Source: an uncultured Eubacteriales bacterium
Lineage (GTDB): Bacteria; Bacillota; Clostridia; Oscillospirales; Oscillospiraceae
NCBI GenBank assembly: GCA_900545495.1
Contig: UQZJ01000013.1
Coordinates: forward strand, 1 to 64,000
DNA length: 64,000 nucleotides
Direction: 5' to 3'
This document shows positions 8,011 through 16,044 of the stretch, piece after piece; position 1 is the first letter of the stretch; each line of letters opens with the position of its first letter. The translations under genes and the position numbers were made by a program. The notes beneath the pieces were generated by a model. That model was not told the origin of the DNA. It saw only the letters and a list, made by a program, of their open reading frames with translations, and searched no databases.

Positions 8011-8595
8011 TCAGAACTGTTCTTTTCGCCCATTCAGCACCGCGATACCCGCCATGCTGCCCAGAGCCAGCGCCGCATACAGCGCCACAGCGCCGTCACC
8101 CGTCTTGGGGGAGGGGCGCAGCGGCTCCTCCGGCGCAGGACGGGAGCGGTAGCGGTTGGCAAAGACGATGGCGTCGTACTTGTCGCCCTCCAGCGCCGGG
8201 TCGCCATACACCGCCGCGGTGCAGCGGCCATCCGCCGCGACGGTCACGGCGATATGATACGTCCGGTCATCGTAGCGCCCGTGGGACAGTCGCCCCGGCT
8301 CCTGACGGAGCGTGTAGAGGTGCTTCCCCTCCCGGCCGGCGGGGATGGACAGCGTGACCGTGCCGCCGCCGGAGACGGTGCAGGTGTACACGCCGTCCCG
8401 TCCGCCCGTCGGCAGAGGCGCGTTGTCGGACGCCGCCCGCAGCGTCAGGGTGAACGTCTCCGGCACGGCGGGGGCGTCGCCGCTGACCGTGATACGCACC
8501 GGCAGCTCTGCCGCAGCTGCCGCCATAGCCGGGGTAACGCACAGAGCCGTCAGCAGCGCCAGCAGCACCGCTGCGGCCGGTATCCTTCTGGTCAT
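8011..8595 (-). CDS. Secreted FctA-type pilin-like protein with sorting signal
   Basis: A 194-residue exported surface protein, last of three in an operon. A signal peptide ends near AMAAAAA (about residue 25). The body (about 30-150) matches the pilin isopeptide-linkage (FctA/Spy0128-like) fold: TFTLTLRAA, YTLRQEPG, DDRTYHIAVTV and a closing VFANRY strand. The C-terminus carries a sorting-signal pattern: SPKTGD, a hydrophobic segment and NGRKEQF, where the usual Leu of LPXTG is Ser. Start is ATG 8595, seven bases after the previous stop, with GGAG upstream; the in-frame extension to 8811 is antisense-like low-complexity and is rejected. It is probably anchored or polymerised by a sortase encoded elsewhere. 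Confidence 0.78.
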   Translation of the reverse strand: MTRRIPAAAVLLALLTALCVTPAMAAAAAELPVRITVSGDAPAVPETFTLTLRAASDNAPLPTGGRDGVYTCTVSGGGTVTLSIPAGREGKHLYTLRQEPGRLSHGRYDDRTYHIAVTVAADGRCTAAVYGDPALEGDKYDAIVFANRYRSRPAPEEPLRPSPKTGDGAVALYAALALGSMAGIAVLNGRKEQF

Positions 8596-8602
8596 GGCGC
8601 CG

Positions 8603-9640
8603 TCAGCTCCGGTGGATGCGCCGCCGCAGGAACAGCATCGCGCCGCCCGCCGCCAGGAGCAGCAGCACCACATAGGGGGCGCTGTCCAGCAGCACACCGG
8701 TATCCACCGTGCCGCCCTTGGTGTTGGTGAACGCGGCGGTGACGGTATCGGCGGCGATGGTGCCGCTGTCGCCGGTCTTGGCGGTGGTATAGCCCTCGGC
8801 GGTGTAGTCATCCTCCGCGACGGTGTAGGCCATGCCGTAGGGCAGGTTGGTCAGGGAGGCGGTCTCACCGTGCTTGAGCGTGAAGGACACGGTGCATACG
8901 CCGTTGTCATCCCAGTCGGGGGCGAAGTCCCGCTGCTCCACACCGGCCACGGTCAGGCCGATGGCGCTGTTCATGCACAGGTCCGCCTGCTTGGTCAGGG
9001 TCACCGTGAAGCGGAAGTCCTTGGTGCGGTCGCCCAGATGACCCGCCACGGTCTTGGTCACGTCCAGCGTACCGGCGGAATAGGTGTTGACGATGTGCGC
9101 CTGCTTGTCGCCGTCCTCCGTACCCAGATGGATGGCGGCCACGCGGACCATGCCGTCCTCCGCCTGCAGCACCGTGACCTTCAGGAACAGGGGCTGGGTG
9201 TTGTAGGTGACGCCCGCTGTGCGCGCGGTATCCTCGACGATCTCGGTGATCTTGTAGGTGTAGATACCCACGGTGGTGTAGGTGGGCAGAGGCAGCACCG
9301 CCTCGTTGACGCCGCCGTCCGCCGTGGCCTCCCCCTCGGTAAAGCCGATGTCGAAGGTGTAGGGCTGGGCGGAGGTGCCGGAGCCGAACATGGGCATGGT
9401 GGCCAGCGTCTCGGTGGAGTCGGTGACGCTCACGGCCTCCAGCCGGAAGTGGAACGTCTCAGCGGGGCTGACGGTGCCGTCGTTGACCAACTGGTACAGC
9501 TTGGCGATGGGTACCTCGGTGATGTCCTCATAGACGGCGTCGCCCACTGTGACGGCGGGCCGTACCTCGGCGGCCAGCGCCGCGGTGGTCAGCCCCAGTG
9601 CCAGTACCAGCGCCAGCAGCAGGGAAAAGCATTTTTTCAT
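8603..9640 (-). CDS. Secreted SpaA/FctA-type surface protein with VDTG sorting signal
   Basis: A 345-residue exported protein. Signal peptide MKKCFSLLLALVLALG...LAAE (cleavage near residue 24). Residues about 45-190 resemble the FctA pilin domain (ETFHFRLEAV, YTYKITEI, FLKVTVLQ, HIVNTY), and about 190-310 a second Ig-like domain (LDVTKTVAGHLGDRTKDFRFTV..., YTVAEDDY, AAFTNTK). The tail is TVDTG, a long hydrophobic helix and RRRIHRS, a sortase substrate with DTG replacing PXTG. AAGGAGG seven bases before the ATG. Middle gene of the pilin-like operon. Domain calls rest on motif pattern, so exact family boundaries are approximate. Confidence 0.82.
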   Translation of the reverse strand: MKKCFSLLLALVLALGLTTAALAAEVRPAVTVGDAVYEDITEVPIAKLYQLVNDGTVSPAETFHFRLEAVSVTDSTETLATMPMFGSGTSAQPYTFDIGFTEGEATADGGVNEAVLPLPTYTTVGIYTYKITEIVEDTARTAGVTYNTQPLFLKVTVLQAEDGMVRVAAIHLGTEDGDKQAHIVNTYSAGTLDVTKTVAGHLGDRTKDFRFTVTLTKQADLCMNSAIGLTVAGVEQRDFAPDWDDNGVCTVSFTLKHGETASLTNLPYGMAYTVAEDDYTAEGYTTAKTGDSGTIAADTVTAAFTNTKGGTVDTGVLLDSAPYVVLLLLAAGGAMLFLRRRIHRS

Positions 9641-9714
9641 ACGTAGTCCTCCTTGAATAGTAGTGTGTGTTTTGCCGCTGTATCAAAACCGCGTTTCGCG
9701 GTGCAGCACAGAGT

Positions 9715-12489
9715 TTACAGGGTGTGCCTCCGCCGCCGGAGCAGCGCCAGCGCGCCGCAGGCTCCGGCCAGAAGGAATACCGGCAGCGCGGTGGGGGCGG
9801 GCAGCCCCATGTCCGGTACGGCGTGCTTGGTGTTGACGAATTGCAGCGAGGCCGCGCCCGTCAACTCCACCGCGCCGCTGTCACCGCCGCGGCTGCTGTT
9901 GGTGACGGTGTAGCCATCGTGGGCCGTCTCCGTCACCGTCACCACCGCGCCATAGGGCAGACCGGTGAAGGTCAGGCTCTCCCCGTGGCGCAGGGAGAAC
10001 ACCGCCTGCCCGTTCTCTACGGTATAGCCCGTACCGGCGGGGAAGGGGACGGCTGCGCCGTCCAGCGTTATGGCGGCGGTAAAGGGGAACGCTTTGGCGC
10101 GGTCGGCCAGCTCGCCGCGCACCGTCTTGCTGACGGTCAGCGTCTGCCGCGTCCGGTTTACAAAGGACAGCGCCGTACCGTCCCATGTGCCGCCGTTGAC
10201 GGTAATATGCACCGCGCCGTCCGTGCCGTTGGGCAGCACCGTGAGGCGGTAGACCTCACCGCCCTGCCAATAGCCGTCGGCGTCCGCCTCCCGGATGCGG
10301 TAGTAGTGGGGCGCGGTGTCGCCGGAGGTGAAGCCCAGCACCACCCGGCCGCCGCCGGGAGCGTCGCCCGTCACAGAGATAGCCGTCCCCGGAAGCTGCC
10401 GCAGCACGTCGCCCCGGCTGTCCGTCTCCTCCAGCAGGAAGCGGAACGTCTCGGACTCTCCCGCCGCGCCGCCCAGCAGCGTCTTGGTCAGGGGGATCTT
10501 CACGGCGTAATCGTAGGTGGCGTTGGTCACGGTGACCGCCACGCGGCCGCCTACCGGTACTTCTCCGGCGGCTGCGGCGGGTACGGTCTGCCCCTCCGCC
10601 GTGACGGAGGCGGCATAGCTGGCGCGGAAGCCCTCCGGCGGCGTCTCCGATACCGCGTAGGCCGTGCCTGCCAGCAGACCGGCAAACACCGCTGTCTCAC
10701 CATGGGTCAGCGGCACAATGCCCGCCGTCTCCACGCTGCGGCGCTGCCCGTTCACCGTGTAGGGCGTCCCCGTTGGGACGGGGCTGCCGCCCAGCGATAC
10801 GGCGATGTCAAACGGCTGCCCGTCGGGGCAGACGGAGCCCTCCGCTACCTGCTTTGTCACCCGCAGCTCGCCTAACTCATTGGTGTCCACCACGTTGCGG
10901 TACGTTACCAGCTGCGTCTCGGCGGCGGTGAGGGTATCGGTGCGGTAGCCGGTGAAGTCCGTAGAGACGGAGGGGGTGGCGGCGGTGCCGGTGCCGCTGC
11001 CCACGGTGTACTGCACCTGCTCATACTGGCCGGTGAGCCCGGAGGGCATCGTCTCCTCCACCACATAGGTGTATTGTCCGCCGCCCAGCGCCATCATGTC
11101 CGTAAACTGCGCCATCTGCCCCGCCTTCAGAGTGAAGTATCCGCCGTCCGTTACCGTGCCGCTGCCCACGGCGGAGGCGCCCTCCAGCACCTGATAGGCC
11201 GTGCCTGCCGGGACATACAGTGTTCCGTCGGGCCGCAGCACACGGAAGCGGTAATCCAGCGCGCCGGAGAGGTAGCCGTTCAGCGCCTCGCCGCCGCCGG
11301 ACAGCTCCTTGGCCACCGTCAGGGAGTTGCTGGGCAGCGTGGGCATATTGAAGCGCAGATAGCAGTAGGACACGCAGCCGCCCCGCTCCAGATAGAAGAA
11401 CTTCAGGGTGTGCTTGGTGTAGTCGCTGAAGGTGCTGCCGTTGAAGGCACCGCCCACCCCGGCCGCGGTGAATTTCGCCGCCAGCGTGGTGTCCGTATAC
11501 TGCTCGCCCGCCGGGCCGATGACGTCCTCCCGGGGATGGCGCACCGCGCCGGTGGCGAAGTTGACGGAGCCGCTGTTGGCGGCGTGGGTGCCGCCGATGT
11601 CCAGCACCAGCACGTCGTCGATGTACACGAAAACGTCGTCGTCGCCCAGAAACTGGAACACCATATCCTCGCCGCCGATCTGTCCGCCGGCGGGCATATA
11701 GAAGTCAAATTCCATGGTCATGCCGAACCACAGATCCACCGCGCCGTCCGGCAGCCGGTAGGTGGGCAGGGCGTTGCCCTTGGGCAGCTCCTCCGCACCC
11801 TCCGCCGTGTTGAAGGGGAAAAAGTTGCCGTTAAACGCCTGTGTATAGTCCTGCTCCGCCGTTTTGCCGTTGGGGGTCACATACTTGGTGTAGTGGGGAC
11901 GCAGCAGATAGTTCCCCAATTGGAATCGTCCGTCGGCAGCGTCGTAGCTGGCGGCGTTTTGCAGGGAGTCATAGTAGAGATACCCCTCGCCGTCCCGCTG
12001 GAACAGGCCGGTGCTGCCGCCGCGCCCCACGGCGTAGATGGCCTTACCGGTCACCGCCATGCCCGGATCAAAGAGGTATTGCAGGCTGCCGCTGAGGTTC
12101 TCCGCCGTGGGGCCGCTGACGCCCAGCACCTTGGGCCAGCCGTTTTCCAGCGTAGGAGCCATCACCGGCCGATCATCGCTTTTTTGCAGCGTGCCGTCCT
12201 TGGAATTCTGCCCGGCACTGTTGCAGAATGTCAGCACCCGCCCGCCACAGCTGTTCAGAGAGCCGTCGTAGTCGAACAGGTGCATGGTCACGTTGTCCTG
12301 TACGCCCCGGGGCGCGGCGCGCCGCAGTCTCATCAGCGTGTCAGCACCTACGGCGTAGGTGCTGTCCTCCTCCACGGCGTAAGTGTCTCCGTCGGCATAC
12401 ACGGCCCCTGCCGGCAGCAGTGCGGCGCACAGCGCCAGTGCCAGCAGACCGCCCAGCAGCCGCCCTGCGATCCTTTTGTATTCGTTCAT
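9715..12489 (-). CDS. Large fibro-slime/SpaA-type surface adhesin
   Basis: A 924-residue secreted adhesin-like protein, first in the operon. Signal peptide to about residue 32 (AVYADGD). Residues about 60-390 contain a fibro-slime type domain: MTMEFDFYMP, FQFLGDDDVFVYIDD, LDIGGTHA and HTLKFFYLERGG. About four Ig-like Cna/SpaA-type repeats follow (starting SLTVAKEL, LRVTKQVA, KIPLTKTL, LTVSKTVR), each ending in a beta strand such as VTYRN, VTNAT, FVNRT, FVNTK. The C-terminus is VPDMG, a hydrophobic helix and RRRRHTL, a variant sorting signal. It could be the tip or backbone subunit with the two smaller proteins downstream. The ATG has AGGAGG seven bases upstream. Ligand unknown. Confidence 0.85.
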   Translation of the reverse strand: MNEYKRIAGRLLGGLLALALCAALLPAGAVYADGDTYAVEEDSTYAVGADTLMRLRRAAPRGVQDNVTMHLFDYDGSLNSCGGRVLTFCNSAGQNSKDGTLQKSDDRPVMAPTLENGWPKVLGVSGPTAENLSGSLQYLFDPGMAVTGKAIYAVGRGGSTGLFQRDGEGYLYYDSLQNAASYDAADGRFQLGNYLLRPHYTKYVTPNGKTAEQDYTQAFNGNFFPFNTAEGAEELPKGNALPTYRLPDGAVDLWFGMTMEFDFYMPAGGQIGGEDMVFQFLGDDDVFVYIDDVLVLDIGGTHAANSGSVNFATGAVRHPREDVIGPAGEQYTDTTLAAKFTAAGVGGAFNGSTFSDYTKHTLKFFYLERGGCVSYCYLRFNMPTLPSNSLTVAKELSGGGEALNGYLSGALDYRFRVLRPDGTLYVPAGTAYQVLEGASAVGSGTVTDGGYFTLKAGQMAQFTDMMALGGGQYTYVVEETMPSGLTGQYEQVQYTVGSGTGTAATPSVSTDFTGYRTDTLTAAETQLVTYRNVVDTNELGELRVTKQVAEGSVCPDGQPFDIAVSLGGSPVPTGTPYTVNGQRRSVETAGIVPLTHGETAVFAGLLAGTAYAVSETPPEGFRASYAASVTAEGQTVPAAAAGEVPVGGRVAVTVTNATYDYAVKIPLTKTLLGGAAGESETFRFLLEETDSRGDVLRQLPGTAISVTGDAPGGGRVVLGFTSGDTAPHYYRIREADADGYWQGGEVYRLTVLPNGTDGAVHITVNGGTWDGTALSFVNRTRQTLTVSKTVRGELADRAKAFPFTAAITLDGAAVPFPAGTGYTVENGQAVFSLRHGESLTFTGLPYGAVVTVTETAHDGYTVTNSSRGGDSGAVELTGAASLQFVNTKHAVPDMGLPAPTALPVFLLAGACGALALLRRRRHTL

Positions 12490-12542
12490 GCTCCATCCTC
12501 CTGCCTGTGTCAGTGCGGCAAGGTCTTTGCCTTTCGCGGAGG

Positions 12543-12571
12543 ATTATAGCATCCGTTTCCGGCGGAAACGG
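12543..12571 (-). promoter_or_regulatory. Extended -10 promoter and palindromic operator of pilin-like operon
   Basis: Minus-strand TGC-TATAAT (TATAAT at 12543-12548) without a clear -35 box. A perfect 8-bp palindrome CCGTTTCC-GGC-GGAAACGG (12553-12571) lies just upstream, over the spacer/-35 zone, where a repressor or activator would act. Confidence 0.5.
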
Positions 12572-12603
12572 TCGGAAGCGGCCTTTTGCCAAAAACGGCA
12601 AAA

Positions 12604-12640
12604 ACCCCTATTTCCGGCGGCTGCCGCCGGAAATAGGGGT
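12604..12640. terminator. Terminator of flavoprotein gene
   Basis: Perfect 17-bp arms (12604-12620 with 12624-12640), 3-base loop; T-rich on both sides (TTTTGCCGTTTTT on the minus strand). Confidence 0.85.
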
Positions 12641-12656
12641 CGGTTCGTTTTCTTTT

Positions 12657-13859
12657 TTAGCGGAGCTGTCCGGCCAGCCAGCCGGAGGACCACGCCCACT
12701 GCAAATTGAAGCCGCCGCAGTCGCCGTCTACGTCCAGTACCTCGCCGCAGGCATACAGCCCCGGCACCAGACGGCTCTGCATGGTCTGAGGGACGAACTC
12801 GCCGGTCTGCAAGCCGCCCGCCGTTACCTGCGCCTGATCGAAGCCGCAGGTGCCGGTGATGGGCAGGGTGAAGCCCGTGGCCTGCGCGGCGATGCGGCGC
12901 AGGTCATCGTCGGTAAGGTCAGCTGCCGGCTGGTTGGTAAAGCCGGCGGCCTTGCAGAGCATCTGCCCCAATCGGGTGTGGCAGGAGCCTACCAACAGGG
13001 TGGACGCCTCGTGAGCGGCCATGGTCTGCCGCCGCCGGTGCAGCCAGTGCAGCACCTCCTCAGGCTCCCAGTCGGGGAAGAAGCTCAGCACGCAGCACAG
13101 CCCCTCGCCGCCGGTGGACACGGCGCGGGAGAGGTCGAAGATGGCAGGGCCGCTGACGCCGTACTCGGTGAACAGCACCTCGCCGCGGTTCTCTGCCACC
13201 ACCGCACTGCCTCGCCGGATGGCGATGCCGCACTCGGCCTTGATGCCCTTTAGCGCACGGGGATAGGTGGGGTCGGTCTTGATCTGGACAAGGGAAGGGT
13301 ACAGCTGTGTCCTGTGGTGTCCCAGACTCTTGGCCAGCTGATAGCCGTCCATGACGCCGCCCACCTTGCTGCCGGCGCAGCCGCCGGCTGCCAGAATGAG
13401 CTTTTCAGTGTGGAAGGTGTCCGTCTCCGTCCGCACGGTGAAGCCGCCGGACGTCCGTTTCACGGAGGAGACCGCCTGACCGGTGACGACCTCGATGCCG
13501 GGACGCTCCAGCGCGTAGCGCAGCACATCCAGCACGCTGCCCGCCATGTTGCTCATGGGATAGACGCGCCCGCTGTCCTCGGCGACCGTCAGAAGACCCA
13601 GCGAGGCGAAAAATTGCAGCGTCGCCCCCACGTCGAAGGCGTCCAGCGCGTAGGCGCAGAATCCGTCGCCGCCGTGATAGCGGGCGGGGGAGGCGTTGTG
13701 GTTCGTCAGGTTGCACCGTCCGTTGCCGGTGGCCAGCAGCTTGTGCCCCACCCGGCTCTGCCGCTCCAGCAGCGTGACGCGGCAGCCATTTTCCGCGGCG
13801 GCCAGCGCCGCCATCATGCCGCTGGCGCCGCCGCCGATGATGATGACGTCCCGGCTCAT
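12657..13859 (-). CDS. HI0933/BaiN-family FAD-dependent oxidoreductase
   Basis: A 400-residue cytoplasmic flavoprotein. The N-terminal FAD-binding motif GGGASGMMAA (residues 8-17), LLERQSRVGHKLLATGNGRCN and AAGGCAGSKVG are signatures of the YhiN/HI0933 family (annotated BaiN in bile-acid organisms), and the C-terminal GLYACGEVLDVDGDCGGFN closes the FAD site. Family length is about 400, so the ATG at 13859 is right; the frame runs further upstream only as a shadow of ruvX. Stop of ruvX and this start overlap by ATGA, so the two are co-transcribed. The substrate of this family is uncertain; a role in bile acid metabolism should not be assumed from the name. Confidence 0.88.
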   Translation of the reverse strand: MSRDVIIIGGGASGMMAALAAAENGCRVTLLERQSRVGHKLLATGNGRCNLTNHNASPARYHGGDGFCAYALDAFDVGATLQFFASLGLLTVAEDSGRVYPMSNMAGSVLDVLRYALERPGIEVVTGQAVSSVKRTSGGFTVRTETDTFHTEKLILAAGGCAGSKVGGVMDGYQLAKSLGHHRTQLYPSLVQIKTDPTYPRALKGIKAECGIAIRRGSAVVAENRGEVLFTEYGVSGPAIFDLSRAVSTGGEGLCCVLSFFPDWEPEEVLHWLHRRRQTMAAHEASTLLVGSCHTRLGQMLCKAAGFTNQPAADLTDDDLRRIAAQATGFTLPITGTCGFDQAQVTAGGLQTGEFVPQTMQSRLVPGLYACGEVLDVDGDCGGFNLQWAWSSGWLAGQLR

Positions 13860-14281
13860 TTCTGCGCCTCCAGCCTGCGGCGGGTGAGATAGCCCTCCAG
13901 CATCAGCGCCGCCGCCACCGCGTCCACCGTCTTTTTCCGTTTCTTGGCGTTCTGCCCGTTCTGGAACAGGATGTTGTGGGCGTCGATGGTGGTGCGCCGC
14001 TCGTCCCAGAGGATCACCTCCAGCCCTGTCTCCTGCCGCAGCAGCTCCCCGAAGGCGGCGCACTTCTCCGCCCGGGGGCCCTCGGTGCCGTCCATGTTCC
14101 GGGGATAGCCCAGCACCAGCAGCTTCACACCATGCTCGGCGATGAGCCGCCGGACGCCGGAGAGCACCTCCTCCTGCTTGCGGCTGTGGAGCACGTCGGA
14201 GTACCCCGCCAGCGTCTCGGTATAGTCTGAAATGGCGATGCCGGTGTGGGCGTCGCCGTAGTCGATGGCCATGATCTTCAT
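13856..14281 (-). CDS. ruvX: Holliday junction resolvase-like protein RuvX/YqgF
   Basis: A 141-residue RNase H-fold protein of the RuvX/YqgF family, thought to act in 16S rRNA processing or Holliday-junction resolution. Motifs: MAIDYGDAHTGIA at the N-terminus (catalytic Asp), VLGYPRNMDGTEG in the middle, DERRTT and the terminal VDAVAAALMLEGYL. The ATG at 14281 is preceded by AGGTG; the longer frame adds residues outside the family. It is coupled by a 4-base overlap to the flavoprotein gene. A promoter lies at 14316-14344. Confidence 0.9.
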   Translation of the reverse strand: MKIMAIDYGDAHTGIAISDYTETLAGYSDVLHSRKQEEVLSGVRRLIAEHGVKLLVLGYPRNMDGTEGPRAEKCAAFGELLRQETGLEVILWDERRTTIDAHNILFQNGQNAKKRKKTVDAVAAALMLEGYLTRRRLEAQK

Positions 14282-14315
14282 GCAAATGCACCTGCACTTT
14301 CTGTTCAATGATGGT

Positions 14316-14344
14316 ATCATACACAAAAATGCCGCCGCCTGCAA
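14316..14344 (-). promoter_or_regulatory. Promoter of ruvX
   Basis: Minus-strand TTGCAG (14339-14344), 17-base spacer, TATGAT (14316-14321). Confidence 0.55.
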
Positions 14345-14396
14345 CCGGAAAAGCTGTAAAACCCCCGAAAAAGCAGTATTTTTTGTAAAAAATCAG

Positions 14397-14425
14397 TTGA
14401 CCTCACGAAAAAACCGTGCTATACT
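14397..14425 (+). promoter_or_regulatory. Promoter of the rpmG-secE-nusG cluster
   Basis: TTGACC (14397-14402), 17-base spacer, TATACT (14420-14425) with a TGC extension. The 130-base leader to rpmG holds no clear structure other than a GC-rich stretch. Confidence 0.75.
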
Positions 14426-14557
14426 GAGCATTACCTGTGAGTGGGTGTTTTCTTTTTGCGCGCTTTTTCGCTTCGGGGGCGCGAAGAGACGACAGCCGGC
14501 AGGGAGGCAAAAGGGCGTCCCCACAGGGGAGCCTAATCTAATAAGGAGGTGCCGTTA

Positions 14558-14707
14558 ATGCGCGTGAAGATCACCCTGAGATGCAACGAGTGCAAGCAGA
14601 GAAACTACAACACGATGAAGAACAAGAAGAATACCCCCGACAAGCTTGAGCTGAACAAGTATTGCCCCTTCTGCAGAAAGCACACGGTCCACACTGAGAC
14701 CAAGTAA
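14558..14707 (+). CDS. rpmG: 50S ribosomal protein L33
   Basis: A 49-residue ribosomal protein starting MRVKITLRCNEC. It has both zinc-ribbon pairs, CNEC (9-12) and CPFC near residue 37, so it is the zinc-binding (C+) form rather than the zinc-free paralogue. AAGGAGG sits nine bases before the ATG. It heads the classic rpmG-secE-nusG-rplKAJL order, the arrangement seen across Firmicutes. Confidence 0.95.
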   Translation: MRVKITLRCNECKQRNYNTMKNKKNTPDKLELNKYCPFCRKHTVHTETK

Positions 14708-14724
14708 TCGGAAGGAGAGTCGTT

Positions 14725-14937
14725 ATGGCTGAAGAAAAGAAGGTCAAGAAGGACCACGGCAAGTGGTTCCGCGAAATGAGAAGCGAGCTGAAGAAGGTCG
14801 TATGGCCTGACGGCAAGACCACCATGAAGAACACAGGCACCGTGATCCTGTGCTCCCTGCTGGTGGGCGCCTGCATCTGGATCTTTGATGCGGTGAGCCT
14901 TCTGGCGGTGGACGCACTGATCGGCCTGTTCGCCTGA
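14725..14937 (+). CDS. secE: Preprotein translocase subunit SecE
   Basis: A 70-residue single-span SecE that stabilises SecY in the membrane translocon. The charged N-terminus (to about 20), the conserved amphipathic segment FREMRSELKKVVWPDGKTT and a single C-terminal membrane helix (about 37-65) give the short Gram-positive form. Good GGAGAG ribosome site; 17 bases after rpmG and 10 before nusG. Confidence 0.95.
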   Translation: MAEEKKVKKDHGKWFREMRSELKKVVWPDGKTTMKNTGTVILCSLLVGACIWIFDAVSLLAVDALIGLFA

Positions 14938-14947
14938 GGAAACGGAA

Positions 14948-15475
14948 ATGGCTGATAACGCGAAGTGGTATGTGGCACATACCTATTCCGGTTATGAGAA
15001 CGCGGTGAAAATCGCCATTGAAAAGGCTGTGGTGAATCGGAGCATGGAGGACATGGTCCTCCAGATCGAGATCCCCATGGAGACCGTCACCGAGATCACC
15101 GAATCCGGTGTCGCCAAGGAGATCCAGCGTAAGATATTCCCCGGCTATGTTCTCATTAAAATGGTCATGACCGACGACACATGGCACCTGATCCGCAATA
15201 TCCGCGGCGTCACGGGCTTTGTGGGCGAGGCCAACAAGGCGATCCCCCTGACGGAGGACGAGGTAGCCGCTCTGGGCATGGAGAAGCGCGAAATCGTCGT
15301 GCTGTACCATGTGGGCGACACCGTCCGTATCACCGAAGGTCCTCTTGCCAGCTTTACCGGCACGGTGGAGGAGATCGAGCCGGACAAGAACCGTGTCCGC
15401 GTCGTCGTCTCCATGTTCGGCCGTGAGACACCGGTGGATCTGGAGCTGGATCAGGTGGAGGTCAGCAGCAACTGA
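14948..15475 (+). CDS. nusG: Transcription termination/antitermination factor NusG
   Basis: A 175-residue NusG that binds RNA polymerase and, in Gram-positives, modulates pausing and termination. NGN domain begins WYVAHTYSGYENAV and contains RKIFPGYVLIKM; the C-terminal KOW motif is VGDTVRITEGPLASFTGTVEEI. Length and order fit the family. Stop is followed by a 130-base leader before rplK. Confidence 0.96.
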   Translation: MADNAKWYVAHTYSGYENAVKIAIEKAVVNRSMEDMVLQIEIPMETVTEITESGVAKEIQRKIFPGYVLIKMVMTDDTWHLIRNIRGVTGFVGEANKAIPLTEDEVAALGMEKREIVVLYHVGDTVRITEGPLASFTGTVEEIEPDKNRVRVVVSMFGRETPVDLELDQVEVSSN

Positions 15476-15605
15476 GTACGGCGCAGCCGTACAGGCCGGA
15501 GCAGTACGACTCCGGCGCAAGTGGGAGAGATGCACGCCATCTCGCCAAGAGCGGTTCCGGTATGGGCCGGCCGCTACCACATCTTATTGAAGGAGGTGCC
15601 TACAA
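15476..15605 (+). promoter_or_regulatory. nusG-rplK intergenic leader with hairpins
   Basis: This 130-base gap contains at least two compact inverted repeats, GTACGGC-GCA-GCCGTAC (15477-15493) and GCCGGAG/CTCCGGC (about 15497-15519). Its place matches the L1-regulated leader of rplK-rplA operons, but I could not fold an L1 site with confidence. Confidence 0.35.
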
Positions 15606-16031
15606 ATGGCACAGAAAGTAGTTGGATACGTCAAACTGCAGATCCCCGCGGGCAAAGCAACTCCCGCACCCCCCGTTGGCCCCGCTCTGGGCCAGCACGG
15701 CATCAACATTGCCGCGTTTACCAAGGAGTTTAACGAGCGCACCAAGAACGACATGGGCCTGATCATCCCCGTGGTCATCACCGTCTATGCCGACCGCTCT
15801 TTCAGCTTCATCACCAAGACCCCTCCCGCTGCCGTTCTGATCAAGAAGGAGTGCAACATTGAGTCCGGTTCCGGCGTTCCCAACAAGGAAAAGGTCGCTA
15901 CCATCTCCAAGGCCTCCATCCAGAAGATCGCTGAGCTGAAGATGCGCGACCTGAACGCCGCGTCTCTTGAGGCAGCCATGAGCATGATCGCCGGTACCGC
16001 CCGCTCCATGGGCGTTGTCGTCGGCGAGTAA
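15606..16031 (+). CDS. rplK: 50S ribosomal protein L11
   Basis: A 141-residue L11, part of the GTPase-associated centre of the large subunit. N-terminal domain VVGYVKLQIPAGKATPAPPVGPALGQHGINI and the rRNA-binding C-terminal domain (IQKIAELKMRDLNAASLEAAMSMIAGTARSMGV) are intact. AAGGAGG is nine bases before the ATG. rplA follows after 13 bases. Confidence 0.97.
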   Translation: MAQKVVGYVKLQIPAGKATPAPPVGPALGQHGINIAAFTKEFNERTKNDMGLIIPVVITVYADRSFSFITKTPPAAVLIKKECNIESGSGVPNKEKVATISKASIQKIAELKMRDLNAASLEAAMSMIAGTARSMGVVVGE

Positions 16032-16044
16032 GGAGGGTGTAACG

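Noticed and set aside
8596..8811. N-terminal extension of the 8011 gene
   Set aside because: Low-complexity Pro/Ala/Arg sequence overlapping the upstream gene; the signal peptide start at 8595 is correct.
13860..14324. Upstream extension of the flavoprotein frame
   Set aside because: This is the other frame of ruvX; the flavoprotein starts at 13859 with MSRDVIIIGGG.
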